Shown here one piece after another: positions 54,668 through 63,505 of a DNA stretch of 64,000 nt. The position numbers and the translations under genes are program-made. This stretch comes from Ga0077555 sp964500805 (GTDB lineage Bacteria; Pseudomonadota; Alphaproteobacteria; Rhizobiales; Hyphomicrobiaceae). Under the pieces are notes generated by a model, which saw only the letters and a list, made by a program, of their open reading frames with translations, made no database searches and was not told the origin of the DNA. The DNA is taken from the NCBI GenBank assembly GCA_964500805.1, contig CAZCQH010000026.1, positions 1-64,000 of the forward strand, written 5' to 3'. How positions within the stretch are numbered: the first letter of the stretch is position 1; the number at the start of each line of letters is the position of its first letter.

Positions 54668-56277
54668 ATGAGCCCATTCACTCTCGAGATGTCGCGCCGC
54701 GATATCCTTGCCGGCGGCGCAGCAGCAGCAGGGGCATTCGGGCTTGGCGCGTCGACAGTCCCCTGTGCCACAGAGCTTGCGGGAAACGTCTACGAAGAGC
54801 TGCCGGGCGGCGAACGGCGCGGTCTCGCCGGCGCGCAGGTTACGAATGGCCTCGACATCGCGCTCTCGGATCGTGAAGGCCGCTGGCGTCTTCCTGTCCG
54901 GCTAGGTGAACACGTGTTCGTCATCAAGCCCGATGACTTCGCCTGGCCCGTCGCACTCGACAGCGCTTTGGCAGACGCCCATGAGATCGGCGGGTCACCC
55001 GCAAGGCCGAACCACGACTTCCTGCTCCGTCGCAAGCCGGAGCCGCGTCGCTTCGACGTTGCGCTGCTCGCCGATACGCAACCTGAATCGGAGATCGAGC
55101 TCGGCTACCTGCGCGACAGCGTGCTTCCCGCCGTCATCGAGACCCGCCCGGCCTTCGCCATCAATCACGGCGACATCGTTTCCGATCGCCCGGACCTCTA
55201 TTCGCGATATCGCCGGCTCATCGCGAGCGCGGGTTTTCCGTGGCACCACTGTCCAGGCAACCACGACATGGATCACGGTCCGGCCGCGACTTGCTTCGAG
55301 ACCTGGAAGCGCACCTTCGGCCCCTGCCACAGCGCGTTCCACTATGGCGGCGCGACATTCATCCTTCTGAACAACGTCGAGCGGCCGCCGGACGGCAAGC
55401 TCACGCCGGCGGGCTACAACTATCGTGGCGCCATCGGCGCCGCCCAGCTTGCCTGGGTCAGGCGATCCTCGCGGCGTTGCCGCGCGATCGGCTGGTCGTC
55501 GTCTCGATGCACATTCCGTTGATCACCGCGGACGGGTCGGTTGAGCCCGCGAGCCTGACTGCCGACCATGCGGCACTGCTCGGGCTTCTGTCGGGGCGAC
55601 CAAACACGCTGAGCCTTGCCGGGCATATGCATACGACCGAGCATCACTATCTAGGCGCCGCGCACGGGTTCTCAGGACCCGGCACGCATCATCATCACGT
55701 GCTGACGGCCGCCTGCGGAAGCTGGTGGAGCGGACCGTTCGACAGTGCGTCGCAGCCTGTGGCCATGAGTACGGATGGAACGCCGAAAGGGTTCCACGTG
55801 CTCGAGATCGATGGCCAAGCGTACAAGACGCGCTACGTGCCCGTGGGGCACACAGGCCATCCGCAGTTGCGTTTGACGCTTGACGGCTGCGAGTTCGCTA
55901 ACGACGCGTCGGCCAGTCAGCGCGTTCGCCGGAGCGGCTCGCTGACCGTGGACGAGTGCTGCAACACCGACCTCACCGTGAACGTGTTCGATGACGGACC
56001 GCGCACGACCGTGACGGGCAGCATCGCCCGCGCCGGCGCAAGTCAGGCGACCAATCTGACACTCGAGCGGAAAGCCGCGGCAGACGTCACGGCAGCCTCG
56101 ACGTTTCTGAGGCATCGCGATGTCGTAAAGCCCTGGGTGACGGCAACAGCGTGCACACATCTCTGGTGCGCGGCATTACCGCAGCTGCCCGTCGGCACCT
56201 ATGTCGCGACAGTGCAAGTGGTCGATCAGTATGGCGCGATGCATACATCCTCGCTTGTCTTCGAGATCTCAGCCTGA
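54668..56277 (+). pseudogene. Tat-exported calcineurin-like phosphatase, frameshifted
   Basis: Starts at ATG 54668 with a twin-arginine signal (EMSRRDILAGGAAAAG), an N-terminal beta domain (about residues 35-110) and the metallophosphatase core (VALLADTQPE, INHGDIVSD, CPGNHDMDH). The frame breaks after AAQLAWVR at a GG pair (55461-55462) and continues as AILAALPRDRLVVVSMHIPL, LAGHMHTTEH, a C-terminal calcineurin-associated domain and LVFEISA. The 1610-base length is one short of 537 codons, so one G of a GGG run may be missing. All active-site motifs remain between the two frames. Confidence 0.78.
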
Positions 56278-56379
56278 GAGCGTTAACAGGCCTGCGTGGT
56301 CTCCGCGTCGAATGGACTTCGTTTGGACGCGATCATCGAAGGCTCCATTCTGCGGCTTCTGCGAGATGACGACGCGTGC

Positions 56380-56725
56380 TCAAGCCTTTGGCAAGGTGAG
56401 AAGTGCGCGCCCCATTCGGAGTTGTTCGCCTGCCGTCACGCCTTCAGCCAGCACAAACCCCGGGGGCTCCAGCACGATGATGGTCGAGCTGTGCTCGAAC
56501 CAGCCAAGCTCATCACCCTTCGCGACGGAGACGTCGCACCCGCGCTGCCGAGGGCCGGAGTTCATGCGATCTGCGAGCATCTCCATGAAGCGCAACCGCA
56601 GGCCCGCGACGAGAATTGCGGCGAGCGGTACGAGCACCAGCCTATGTCCACCCCGCGCCAGCGTCATGCGGATCACGGCGCGCTCATCGCGGCAGTAGAC
56701 GCGCGGGATCCGGCCGCCTGTCCTC
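56380..56725 (-). pseudogene. Phosphatidylserine decarboxylase-like C-terminal fragment
   Basis: The fragment reads RVYCRDERAVIRMTLARGG, a hydrophobic LVLVPLAAILVAGLRLRF, and KGDELGWFEHSSTIIVLEPP, which matches the PSD C-terminal block KGxExGxFxxGSTV except that Gly is replaced by Ser before the Ser that should form the pyruvoyl group. Only about 110 residues remain and there is no start. The upstream side ends against the PhoX fragment. Confidence 0.5.
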
Positions 56726-56753
56726 CTGCGTGTCATCGAGGCGTAGCAATGCC

Positions 56754-56937
56754 TTGGCAAAAGCGCAGCAATCGAAGCCAGTTGAGAGCCCCGCCACGAA
56801 CACTGACGGATTTGCAACGCGCGAGGAAGCTTTCGAGGCCGCCGAGAACCGCCCCATCAACGAAGTCATTGAGGGAAGCATTGGCAATGTGGTCGCACGC
56901 TGGTTCAGCCGGCGCGACATGTTGAAGGGGACGCGAC
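56754..56937 (+). pseudogene. PhoX-type alkaline phosphatase N-terminal fragment
   Basis: About 60 residues in frame: AKAQQSKPVESPATNTDGFA, then RPINEVIEGSIGNVVA and a twin-arginine motif (WFSRRDMLKG), the typical beginning of PhoX (DUF839) phosphatases. The match stops at 56935 where minus-strand coding sequence of another gene begins. No ATG precedes it in frame; TTG 56754 is the only candidate. A broken leftover, not a working gene. Confidence 0.5.
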
Positions 56938-57120
56938 CCATCCGCGCTCCAGTTTCTCCTTCAGGCGCTGGAAATCGGGTCGCGTCGACGGATAGTAGAG
57001 CCGCGGTCCCGGCAGCGGCGCCTCGGTCGCAGGCGCTCCCGGTGCGGCGGGATAGAGCATGTTGACGAATTGCTCGCCGAACCCCGCAACTCGGTCGCGG
57101 ACGAGATGGCAGCGCACCAT
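56938..57120 (-). pseudogene. Truncated small protein of the metal island, function unknown
   Basis: A frame from ATG 57120 (possibly 57189): FGEQFVNMLYPAAPGAPATE, a Pro-rich middle, and RPDFQRLKEKLERGWVA. It runs into the antisense PhoX fragment near 56937. It follows the DUF2933 gene on the same strand. I do not recognise it, and the 3' part is probably lost. Confidence 0.35.
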
Positions 57121-57160
57121 GAGGACAGCCAATCCTGCAGGTGCCAAGACGACGGGACAC

Positions 57161-57370
57161 TCAGTCCTTCTTCGGAGGGTGGTTGCCATGATGGCTGTGA
57201 TGGCCTCGGTGCATCAGGTGCATGAGCGGGCAGGCGAGCAGCACCAGATAGGGCACCGCGAGCAGGACATGGTTGAGGTGATAGACGAGCAGATAGAGCC
57301 CGAGCGCGGCCAGTGCAGCGCAAACCGCCAGCCCGGCGGTTGATCCCAGGAATAATTTAATGTCTGACAT
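57161..57370 (-). CDS. DUF2933 small membrane protein
   Basis: 69 residues: two hydrophobic segments (AGLAVCAALAALGLYLLVYH and HVLLAVPYLVLLACPLMHLM) and a His-rich end (HRGHHSHHGNHPPKK) that could bind metal. DUF2933 proteins occur in copper and heavy-metal resistance clusters; the function is unknown. GGAGAAG precedes ATG 57370. Confidence 0.75.
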   Translation of the reverse strand: MSDIKLFLGSTAGLAVCAALAALGLYLLVYHLNHVLLAVPYLVLLACPLMHLMHRGHHSHHGNHPPKKD

Positions 57371-57397
57371 CGTCTTCTCCTTCTGGTGAGGCTTGGT

Positions 57398-57862
57398 TCA
57401 ACTGTCCGTCCATGGCAAGCGGCCGATCGCAAAGCGGAGCGCCAAAGTCGGCACTACGAGCCACTGCAGGAGGGGTGCGAGGCCGGTGCCGATAACGGGC
57501 AGCGTCGGCATCATCGGCGCATAGGCCCAGCTTCCACGCACATTGACGTTCAGCCACTCGCTGTAGACCGTGTATCCCACGCCGATGGCGACCACGAGGA
57601 ACCAGACTGAGCGCGATTCCGTCCTGGGCCAGTCCGACCTGCCGACCAGTGCAAGCGCGGCGAGCAGCGAGAGACCGGCGATCATCAGGTCGCCGATCGT
57701 GCAGTGGAGCACGGCGAAGGCCCTCTTGCCGAGCGGCTCTGACCAAATCGTATAGAGGGGCAGCTGTGCCATCTCCCAGGCGAGATGCAGGGCAGCCGAG
57801 GCCACGATGTAGCGCCTGAGTGCAGCGGGCCAGAGCGGTTCGGTTGCGCGGCTCGAGGTCAT
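57398..57862 (-). CDS. Polytopic membrane protein of the metal island
   Basis: 154 residues with about four hydrophobic segments (LMIAGLSLLAALALVG, WFLVVAIGVGYTVYSEWLNV and others). ATG 57862 follows AGGAGACG and overlaps the SRPBCC stop (ATGA), so the two are co-translated. The conserved-looking WEMAQLPLYTIWSEPLGKRA and SYAPMMPTLPVIGTGLAPLL-like stretches suggest a real family, but I cannot name it. Confidence 0.65.
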   Translation of the reverse strand: MTSSRATEPLWPAALRRYIVASAALHLAWEMAQLPLYTIWSEPLGKRAFAVLHCTIGDLMIAGLSLLAALALVGRSDWPRTESRSVWFLVVAIGVGYTVYSEWLNVNVRGSWAYAPMMPTLPVIGTGLAPLLQWLVVPTLALRFAIGRLPWTDS

Positions 57863-58353
57863 GCGCCGTCTCCTGCCATTTCCTGCATGGTGCCTTCGAT
57901 CATGCTGCCGAGACACCAGCGTGCGTAGGGGGCCGCGAGCAATCCGCCGAGGAAGCGCCAAAGGCCTTTGCGCGGCAGCGCATAATCGATGCTGATGGTG
58001 AGCTGTGCCGTGGTGTCGGAGGCCGGCTCGACCAGCACACGCATCTCATAGCTATCGATGATGAGGAGGCGCGGCTGTCCGATCGTCCGCCAGACTTTCT
58101 CGCGGCCGGGGACGTAGCGTGTCACAGTTTCCGAAAAGTCGATGGTGAATCCCATGACGCGCCCCGTGTACCGGTAGGTCGCGCCGATGCCGGTCGGCTC
58201 CGGCGTCACGTTCTCCAGCGTCAGCTTCGATCCCATCATCGGCATCGAGCCGCGCTCGCTCATGTGGCGGGCGAGATTGCGAATATCATCGACGTAGGCA
58301 AACACGCGCCCAGCCGGGGCATTGATCGTTGCTGACCGGCTGAGCACGGGCAT
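57859..58353 (-). CDS. SRPBCC (START-like) family protein
   Basis: 164 residues. SATINAPAGRVFAYVDDIRN and the following strands (FTIDFSETVTRYVPG, AQLTISIDYALPRKGLWRFL) describe the helix-grip lipid-binding fold. A hydrophobic or lipid ligand is likely. ATG 58353 is chosen because it starts MPVLSRSATI; the frame extends upstream over the next gene. Coupled to the membrane protein by ATGA. Confidence 0.75.
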   Translation of the reverse strand: MPVLSRSATINAPAGRVFAYVDDIRNLARHMSERGSMPMMGSKLTLENVTPEPTGIGATYRYTGRVMGFTIDFSETVTRYVPGREKVWRTIGQPRLLIIDSYEMRVLVEPASDTTAQLTISIDYALPRKGLWRFLGGLLAAPYARWCLGSMIEGTMQEMAGDGA

Positions 58354-58393
58354 GGCCAAGACCTTTGCCGTAGGGGCGGCAGCCTTCCGAGCA

Positions 58394-58978
58394 TTAGCCT
58401 GGCGCGGGAACCGGCTCCGATACCTCGACCAATGCGCCTCCCTTGAGCTTGAAGTGAAAGCGTGCCGTCGCGGGCTTGGCGAACAAGTCCCTATCTTTGA
58501 TCGAGCGCGAAAATGTTGGCGGCTCGACCGTAATGGAGAAATCATAGGCGCCATCACCGGCAAGCGCACTGTTCAGTGCATAGTGAAGGCCGCTGCCACC
58601 CCACATCGAGTGCAACTCGCCTCTGAGCGCCCTCCCGGTATCCCGGTTCGTCGCCTCGAACTTGACGATGGCATACGGAATGCGCGTCTTTGAGCGCGGA
58701 TCGATCGGCTTCACCTCGAGATGGTAGACCTCGCCGGCCCCAGGTGCATGCTCGGTCAGTCGCGGCGGTGATCCCATCGGCATGATCATCGTTGTCGCGG
58801 GCTCAATCTCGAATTGGATGATCATGCCGCCGGCTTCAGCGCGTCCGACCAGGATCGTCTTCTGGCGCGGATCCTCTGGTGCGGCGAGCACCTTCAATTT
58901 TGGTGCCGTTTGCTGCTGCGCGACTGCTAACGTCGGTAGTGCGAGCAAGGTGGCCATGGCCACGATGAAGGACTTCAT
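58394..58978 (-). CDS. Periplasmic P19-like (iron-transport superfamily) metal-binding protein
   Basis: 194 residues with a signal peptide (MKSFIVAMATLLALPTLAVA). A Met-rich patch (TTMIMPMG) and ELHSMWGGSGLHYALNSALA recall the copper/iron sites of Campylobacter P19 and similar proteins (PF10634-type), as does DFSITVEPPTFSR. It probably binds Cu or Fe in the periplasm. Family assignment is from pattern memory and moderate. Confidence 0.55.
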   Translation of the reverse strand: MKSFIVAMATLLALPTLAVAQQQTAPKLKVLAAPEDPRQKTILVGRAEAGGMIIQFEIEPATTMIMPMGSPPRLTEHAPGAGEVYHLEVKPIDPRSKTRIPYAIVKFEATNRDTGRALRGELHSMWGGSGLHYALNSALAGDGAYDFSITVEPPTFSRSIKDRDLFAKPATARFHFKLKGGALVEVSEPVPAPG

Positions 58979-59044
58979 GTTTCTCTCCAGTCTGTGGATG
59001 CAGTGTTGAACAAACGGCGCGCCTTATGCGCGGCCCCACACTCC

Positions 59045-59545
59045 TCACATCATGCAACCCATCTCGGTCAGGATCTGGTCGGCCTTCTTCTGCTGCTCAG
59101 TGCTCAGCGCAGCGTAGAGAGCGTTCAGTGCCGGCTTCACTTCCTTCAACGATGAAAGGCGGCCGTCCATGGCCGAGATGTGGGCATCGAGCCGATCAAC
59201 CGGTGTCTTGGCTTCCATGACCTTCATCATAGTCTGGCGCATCGCCAGCATCCCTTGCAGGTTCTTCTTGAGAGCGGCCGCATAGGTCTCCCAGACGGCT
59301 TTCTGTGCATCCGTGATAGCGAGTTCGGCTTTGAGGAACGCGACGCGCCCCTCGGCGAACGTCGACATGTCGCCGCCCATCGTCATGCCCATCATCGGGC
59401 AGTCGCCCCTCATCCCCATCATGCCGCCGCGGCCCATAGGCATGTCACGCATGCCCATACCGGGCTGCTGCGCGTTCGAAGGCACAACGACTGCCATAAA
59501 TCCTGCCGCCGCGAGTGCAGCCAGAGCTATAGTGGGCCGTTTCAT
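59045..59545 (-). CDS. Spy/CpxP-like (LTXXQ) periplasmic protein
   Basis: 166 residues. Signal peptide TIALAALAAAGFMAVVVPSN, a Met/Gly-rich stretch (GMGMRDMPMGRGGMMGM) and four helices with the LTxxQ-like motif ALSTEQQKKAD near the end. Spy-like chaperones are induced by envelope stress or metal; the Met-rich region may bind copper. ATG 59545 follows GAGGAG. Confidence 0.85.
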   Translation of the reverse strand: MKRPTIALAALAAAGFMAVVVPSNAQQPGMGMRDMPMGRGGMMGMRGDCPMMGMTMGGDMSTFAEGRVAFLKAELAITDAQKAVWETYAAALKKNLQGMLAMRQTMMKVMEAKTPVDRLDAHISAMDGRLSSLKEVKPALNALYAALSTEQQKKADQILTEMGCMM

Positions 59546-59705
59546 GGTCGATACTCCTCGTTTGGCTGGCGCTTGTAGTTGGACGCCGGTTGCTGCCTGC
59601 TGACCCGTTCGGGTGAACGGATGTCGCGCGTAGGCGATGCTCGGCTCTGCTTTGGGATTGATTGGATCGGTCGTGCGTCTAACGCACGACCGATACGGCC
59701 GTCGA

Positions 59706-60146
59706 CTACGCTGCGACGCGTGGTGGCTCTTCACCGGGACCCGGGCCACGACCTGTTTGGTGCTGATCCGACCTCAGGACAGGCACCAATCCGCCTGACA
59801 ATATCAAGCGAACATCCGATGCGGCAAGCGCACCACTGCACGTGCCGCAGGGCCCTGAACCGCACGCCGCGCCCGTTGCACACCCCGATGGGCCGCCACA
59901 CTCTGTGCAGCAGCAGCTGCTAGACCAACAAAGTGGCCTTGTCGCTGAGACCGCAGTCGCACTACTGCTGCTTTCTGTATGGCCCGCTCCTTGCCCATCG
60001 AGCAGTGAGGCAAACACAGCTTTAGAGACACTCACGGACGTTGCATAGTGGTGTCCTGGATGCGCTGACGCTGGCACCGCAAGAAACGAGCAGAATACTG
60101 CCGCGATCAGCAACCGCAATCCAGAGATGATGACACCTTGCAACAT
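59706..60146 (-). CDS. Exported Cys/His-rich hypothetical protein
   Basis: 146 residues. Signal peptide ISGLRLLIAAVFCSFLAVPA leads to SAHPGHHYA and then a cysteine-rich stretch (CWSSSCCCTECGG, CGSGPCGTC). It would suit periplasmic metal binding. It lies between the Spy-like gene and the copper ATPase. No family recognised. Confidence 0.6.
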   Translation of the reverse strand: MLQGVIISGLRLLIAAVFCSFLAVPASAHPGHHYATSVSVSKAVFASLLDGQGAGHTESSSSATAVSATRPLCWSSSCCCTECGGPSGCATGAACGSGPCGTCSGALAASDVRLILSGGLVPVLRSDQHQTGRGPGPGEEPPRVAA

Positions 60147-60253
60147 CTGTGCACGTCCTCGGCAGATGTTTGCGCAGCACGACTAGTCACTATGTTTCAT
60201 ATTCCACGAATTTGTAACCAGCCTTCTTGATCGCGATCAACTCTAGTAGCACA

Positions 60254-62611
60254 TCATTCGAGCCGCACTCGATTCAGCCGCAGCGCATTGCCGATGACGC
60301 TGACCGAGGACAGCGCCATCGCCGCGGCGGCAATGATCGGCGAGAGCAGGATGCCGAACAGCGGATAGAGCACGCCCGCGGCGACAGGCACACCGGCCGC
60401 ATTGTAGATGAAGGCGAAGAACAGGTTCTGCCGGATGTTCGCCATTGTGGCCGCCGAAAGATGCCGCGCGCGGACGATGCCCGTGAGATCGCCCTTCAGG
60501 AGCGTGACGCCGGCGCTTTCCATGGCCACATCCGTGCCGGTGCCCATGGCGATGCCGACATCGGCGGCGGCGAGTGCCGGCGCGTCGTTGACGCCGTCAC
60601 CTGCCATCGCAACGGCACGGCCTTGGGCCCGGAATCGCTCGACGATCTTGCTCTTGTCCTCCGGCAGCACCTCGGCCTCGACCTCGGTGATGCCGAGTCT
60701 GGCGGCGACGGCATTGGCGGTCGTGCGGTTGTCGCCTGTCAGCATGACAACGCGGATGCCGGCGTCCTTGAGCGCGGCGATCGCGGCAGGCGTCGTGGCC
60801 TTGATCGGGTCGGCGATGGCGATGATGCCCGCGGCCTTGCCGTCAATGGCAACGAAAATGGCGGTCGCACCCTCCTTGCGCAGCTCGTCGGCAGCGGCGC
60901 TCAGGCCCGCCGTATCGATCCCGCCTTCCGTCATGATGCGCTGATTGCCGATGACGAGCTTGCGCCCCTCGACCGTGCCAACGACGCCCTTGCCGACGGG
61001 TGAGTCGAAGCTCGACGGCTGCACGAGAGACAGGCCGCGCACTGTTGCCGCCCGCACGATCGCGGCGGCAAGCGGGTGCTCGCTCGACCGCTCGAGGCTG
61101 GCCGTGAGCCGCAGCAGATCGGTTTCGTTGATACCATCCGCTGTCCTGATGGCGACAACGCTCGGCCGGCCCTCGGTCAGCGTGCCGGTCTTGTCGACGA
61201 CAAGTGTGTCGATCTTCTCCATCCGCTCGAGCGCCTCGGCATTTTTGATGAGCACGCCGGATTGCGCTCCGCGTCCCACGCCGACCATGATCGACATCGG
61301 CGTCGCGAGTCCGAGCGCACAAGGGCAGGCGATGATGAGCACCGAGACGGCAGCGATCAGCCCAAAGGTGAGGCGCGGCTCGGGCCCCCAAATCGACCAC
61401 GCAGCAAAGGCGAGGGCCGCGACGGCGATCACAGCCGGCACGAACCAGCCCGACACCTGATCCGCAAGTCGCTGGATGGGTGCACGGCTGCGCTGCGCCT
61501 GCGCCACCATCTGCACGATCTGCGCGAGCACCGTGTCGCGGCCGACCTTGTCGGCGCGCATCACGAAGCCGCCGGATTGGTTCATGGTGCCGCCGATGAC
61601 CTTCTCGCCGGCCTCCTTGGTCACAGGCATGCTCTCGCCCGTGACCATTGACTCGTCGATGGCACTGCGGCCGTCGACGATCTCGCCATCGACCGGAATA
61701 CGCTCGCCCGGACGTACGCGCAGGCGATCGCCGGCCGCAACCTGATCGAGGCTGACATCCTCGTCGCTGTCATCGGCCTTGATGCGGCGTGCCATCTTCG
61801 GTGAGAGGTCGAGCAACGCCTTGATGGCACCGCTCGTCTGCTCGCGCGCCCGGAGCTCCAGCACCTGCCCGAGCAGCACCAGCACGGTGATGACGGCCGC
61901 GGCTTCGAAGTAGATGGCGACCGAGCCGTCATGCGCGCGCATCGATGCCGGGAACAGTCCCGGCCAGACCGTGCCGACGATACTGTAGACCCACGCCACG
62001 CCGGTGCCCATGGCGATCAGCGTGAACATGTTGAAGTTGCGGGACTTCAGAGAGGCCCAGGCGCGCTCGAAGAACGGCCAGCCGGCCCAGAGCACCACGG
62101 GTGTCGCGAGCAGGAGCTGGATCCAGTTGGATTTCTGCTGACCGAGCCACTGATGCAGACCAGTCAGGTGCCCGCCCATCTCGAGCGCGAAGACAGGCAG
62201 CGTCAACGCGAGGCCAATCCAGAACCGCCGCGTCATATCCGCAAGCTCGGGGTTGGGTGCGCTGTCGGCCGAGACGATCTCGGGTTCGAGTGCCATGCCG
62301 CAGATGGGGCACGCGCCCGGCCCTTCCTGCCGGACCTCGGGATGCATCGGGCAGGTGTAGATCGCGCCGGCCGGAACAGGAGCCGCCGGCTTTGTCTCCG
62401 GCTTCAGGTATTTCGCGGGCTCAGCGATGAACCTCTCGCGGCACCGCGCCGAGCAGAAATAATACGGATGCCCCTCGTGGGTATGCCGGTGCTTCGCCGT
62501 GTGCGGGTCGACGGTCATGCCGCAGACCGGGTCTTTCGCGCCGTGCCCTGAGGACGCATGCGACGCGTGATTTGAGTGCGCCCCGTGGGCGTGGGTTGCG
62601 TGCTGTTCCAT
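60254..62611 (-). CDS. copA: Cu+-exporting P1B-type ATPase CopA
   Basis: 785 residues. A His-rich N-terminus is followed by a YHS domain (KDPVCGMTVDP, PYYFCSARCRERF) and a metal-binding YTCPMHPEVR / CPICGMALEP module instead of classical CxxC domains. Eight helices follow with the transport site CPC (LIIACPCALGLATP), TGES loop, D473 in VDKTGTLTEG, SEHPLAAAI and GDGVNDAPAL. Exports Cu(I) to the periplasm. ATG 62611 is divergent from csoR with 88 bases between. Confidence 0.93.
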   Translation of the reverse strand: MEQHATHAHGAHSNHASHASSGHGAKDPVCGMTVDPHTAKHRHTHEGHPYYFCSARCRERFIAEPAKYLKPETKPAAPVPAGAIYTCPMHPEVRQEGPGACPICGMALEPEIVSADSAPNPELADMTRRFWIGLALTLPVFALEMGGHLTGLHQWLGQQKSNWIQLLLATPVVLWAGWPFFERAWASLKSRNFNMFTLIAMGTGVAWVYSIVGTVWPGLFPASMRAHDGSVAIYFEAAAVITVLVLLGQVLELRAREQTSGAIKALLDLSPKMARRIKADDSDEDVSLDQVAAGDRLRVRPGERIPVDGEIVDGRSAIDESMVTGESMPVTKEAGEKVIGGTMNQSGGFVMRADKVGRDTVLAQIVQMVAQAQRSRAPIQRLADQVSGWFVPAVIAVAALAFAAWSIWGPEPRLTFGLIAAVSVLIIACPCALGLATPMSIMVGVGRGAQSGVLIKNAEALERMEKIDTLVVDKTGTLTEGRPSVVAIRTADGINETDLLRLTASLERSSEHPLAAAIVRAATVRGLSLVQPSSFDSPVGKGVVGTVEGRKLVIGNQRIMTEGGIDTAGLSAAADELRKEGATAIFVAIDGKAAGIIAIADPIKATTPAAIAALKDAGIRVVMLTGDNRTTANAVAARLGITEVEAEVLPEDKSKIVERFRAQGRAVAMAGDGVNDAPALAAADVGIAMGTGTDVAMESAGVTLLKGDLTGIVRARHLSAATMANIRQNLFFAFIYNAAGVPVAAGVLYPLFGILLSPIIAAAAMALSSVSVIGNALRLNRVRLE

Positions 62612-62663
62612 CTCGACCGTCCAGACTTGGTGTTCACCGGCCTATACCTGCCGGGGGCATCCC

Positions 62664-62689
62664 TTGACATATATACCCCCATAGGGTAT
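62664..62689. promoter_or_regulatory. CsoR-type operator in the copA/csoR divergent promoter
   Basis: ATACCC-N5-GGGTAT at 62673-62689 is the palindrome type bound by copper-sensing CsoR repressors. It lies just after a -35-like TTGACA (62664-62669) facing csoR, and between the two divergent genes, so one site could control both. Confidence 0.6.
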
Positions 62690-62699
62690 CCGTCAACGG

Positions 62700-62975
62700 A
62701 TGAGCACCAAAGCGAAACCCGCCCGCCTCAAACGCCTTAGCCGCATCGAAGGTCAGGTGCGCGGTCTTTCCCGCATGGTCGAGGAGGACCGCTACTGCAT
62801 CGACATCGTCACCCAGATCGCGGCGGTACGGGCCGCGCTGGCGAAGGTCGAGGAGGAGATCCTTCAGGACCACATCGCCCACTGCGTCGAGCACGCGATC
62901 GCCAGCGGTGATGCTGCCGAGCAGCGCAAGAAGGTTGCGGAACTGATGGAGGTGCTGGGGCGGTCGCGTCGTTGA
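62700..62975 (+). CDS. csoR: Copper-sensing repressor CsoR
   Basis: 91 residues, all-helical DUF156. Cu(I) ligands fit the CsoR pattern: C33, H58 and C62 (spacing 25 and 4, as in M. tuberculosis CsoR C36, H61, C65). The start is LKRLSRIEGQVRGLSRM-like. It probably represses copA and its own operon by the palindrome upstream. Downstream genes 63022 and 63506 follow closely. Confidence 0.88.
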   Translation: MSTKAKPARLKRLSRIEGQVRGLSRMVEEDRYCIDIVTQIAAVRAALAKVEEEILQDHIAHCVEHAIASGDAAEQRKKVAELMEVLGRSRR

Positions 62976-63021
62976 TCCGGATCAGCGACACAAGCCTTGG
63001 CACGCGCGAGGAGATTGATCG

Positions 63022-63504
63022 ATGAGCGACAAACCACACGATAGCGGCCGCAGGGCATTCCTCGGGCAGATCGCGATCGGCACCATGGTGGTGCTCGCCG
63101 GCCCCGCTCTGGCGGAGACGCGGCCCGATATCACGGTCTGGAAGGACCCCAACTGCGGCTGCTGCACTGGATGGGTCGAGCATCTGCGCCGCAATGGCTT
63201 CGTTGCGACGGTCATCGAGACCTCGGACATCCAGTCGATTAAAGCCCAGCACGGCGTCCCGGCGGAGCTGGCTTCCTGCCATACGGCTGTGATCGCCGGC
63301 TACACGATCGAAGGCCACGTTCCAGCTCAGTCCATTCTTCGACTGCTGGCAGAAAAGCCCGAGGGGCGCGGACTGGCCGTGCCGGGAATGCCGATCGGTT
63401 CGCCGGGAATGGAGGGCGGTCAGCCTGACACCTACGACGTCATTCTGTTTGGGAGCCCTCCATTCAGTCGGTTCGACCGGTTCATCGGCGATCGGAGACT
63501 TTGA
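63022..63504 (+). CDS. DUF411 copper-associated exported protein
   Basis: 160 residues. Tat-like signal (SGRRAFLGQIAIGTMVVLAG) then the DUF411 core: VWKDPNCGCCTGWVEHLRRN with CGCC, ELASCHTAVIAGYTIEGHVP and PGMPIGSPGM. It probably binds copper in the periplasm. It lies one base before the multicopper oxidase gene, so the two are co-transcribed. Confidence 0.88.
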   Translation: MSDKPHDSGRRAFLGQIAIGTMVVLAGPALAETRPDITVWKDPNCGCCTGWVEHLRRNGFVATVIETSDIQSIKAQHGVPAELASCHTAVIAGYTIEGHVPAQSILRLLAEKPEGRGLAVPGMPIGSPGMEGGQPDTYDVILFGSPPFSRFDRFIGDRRL

Positions 63505-63505
63505 C

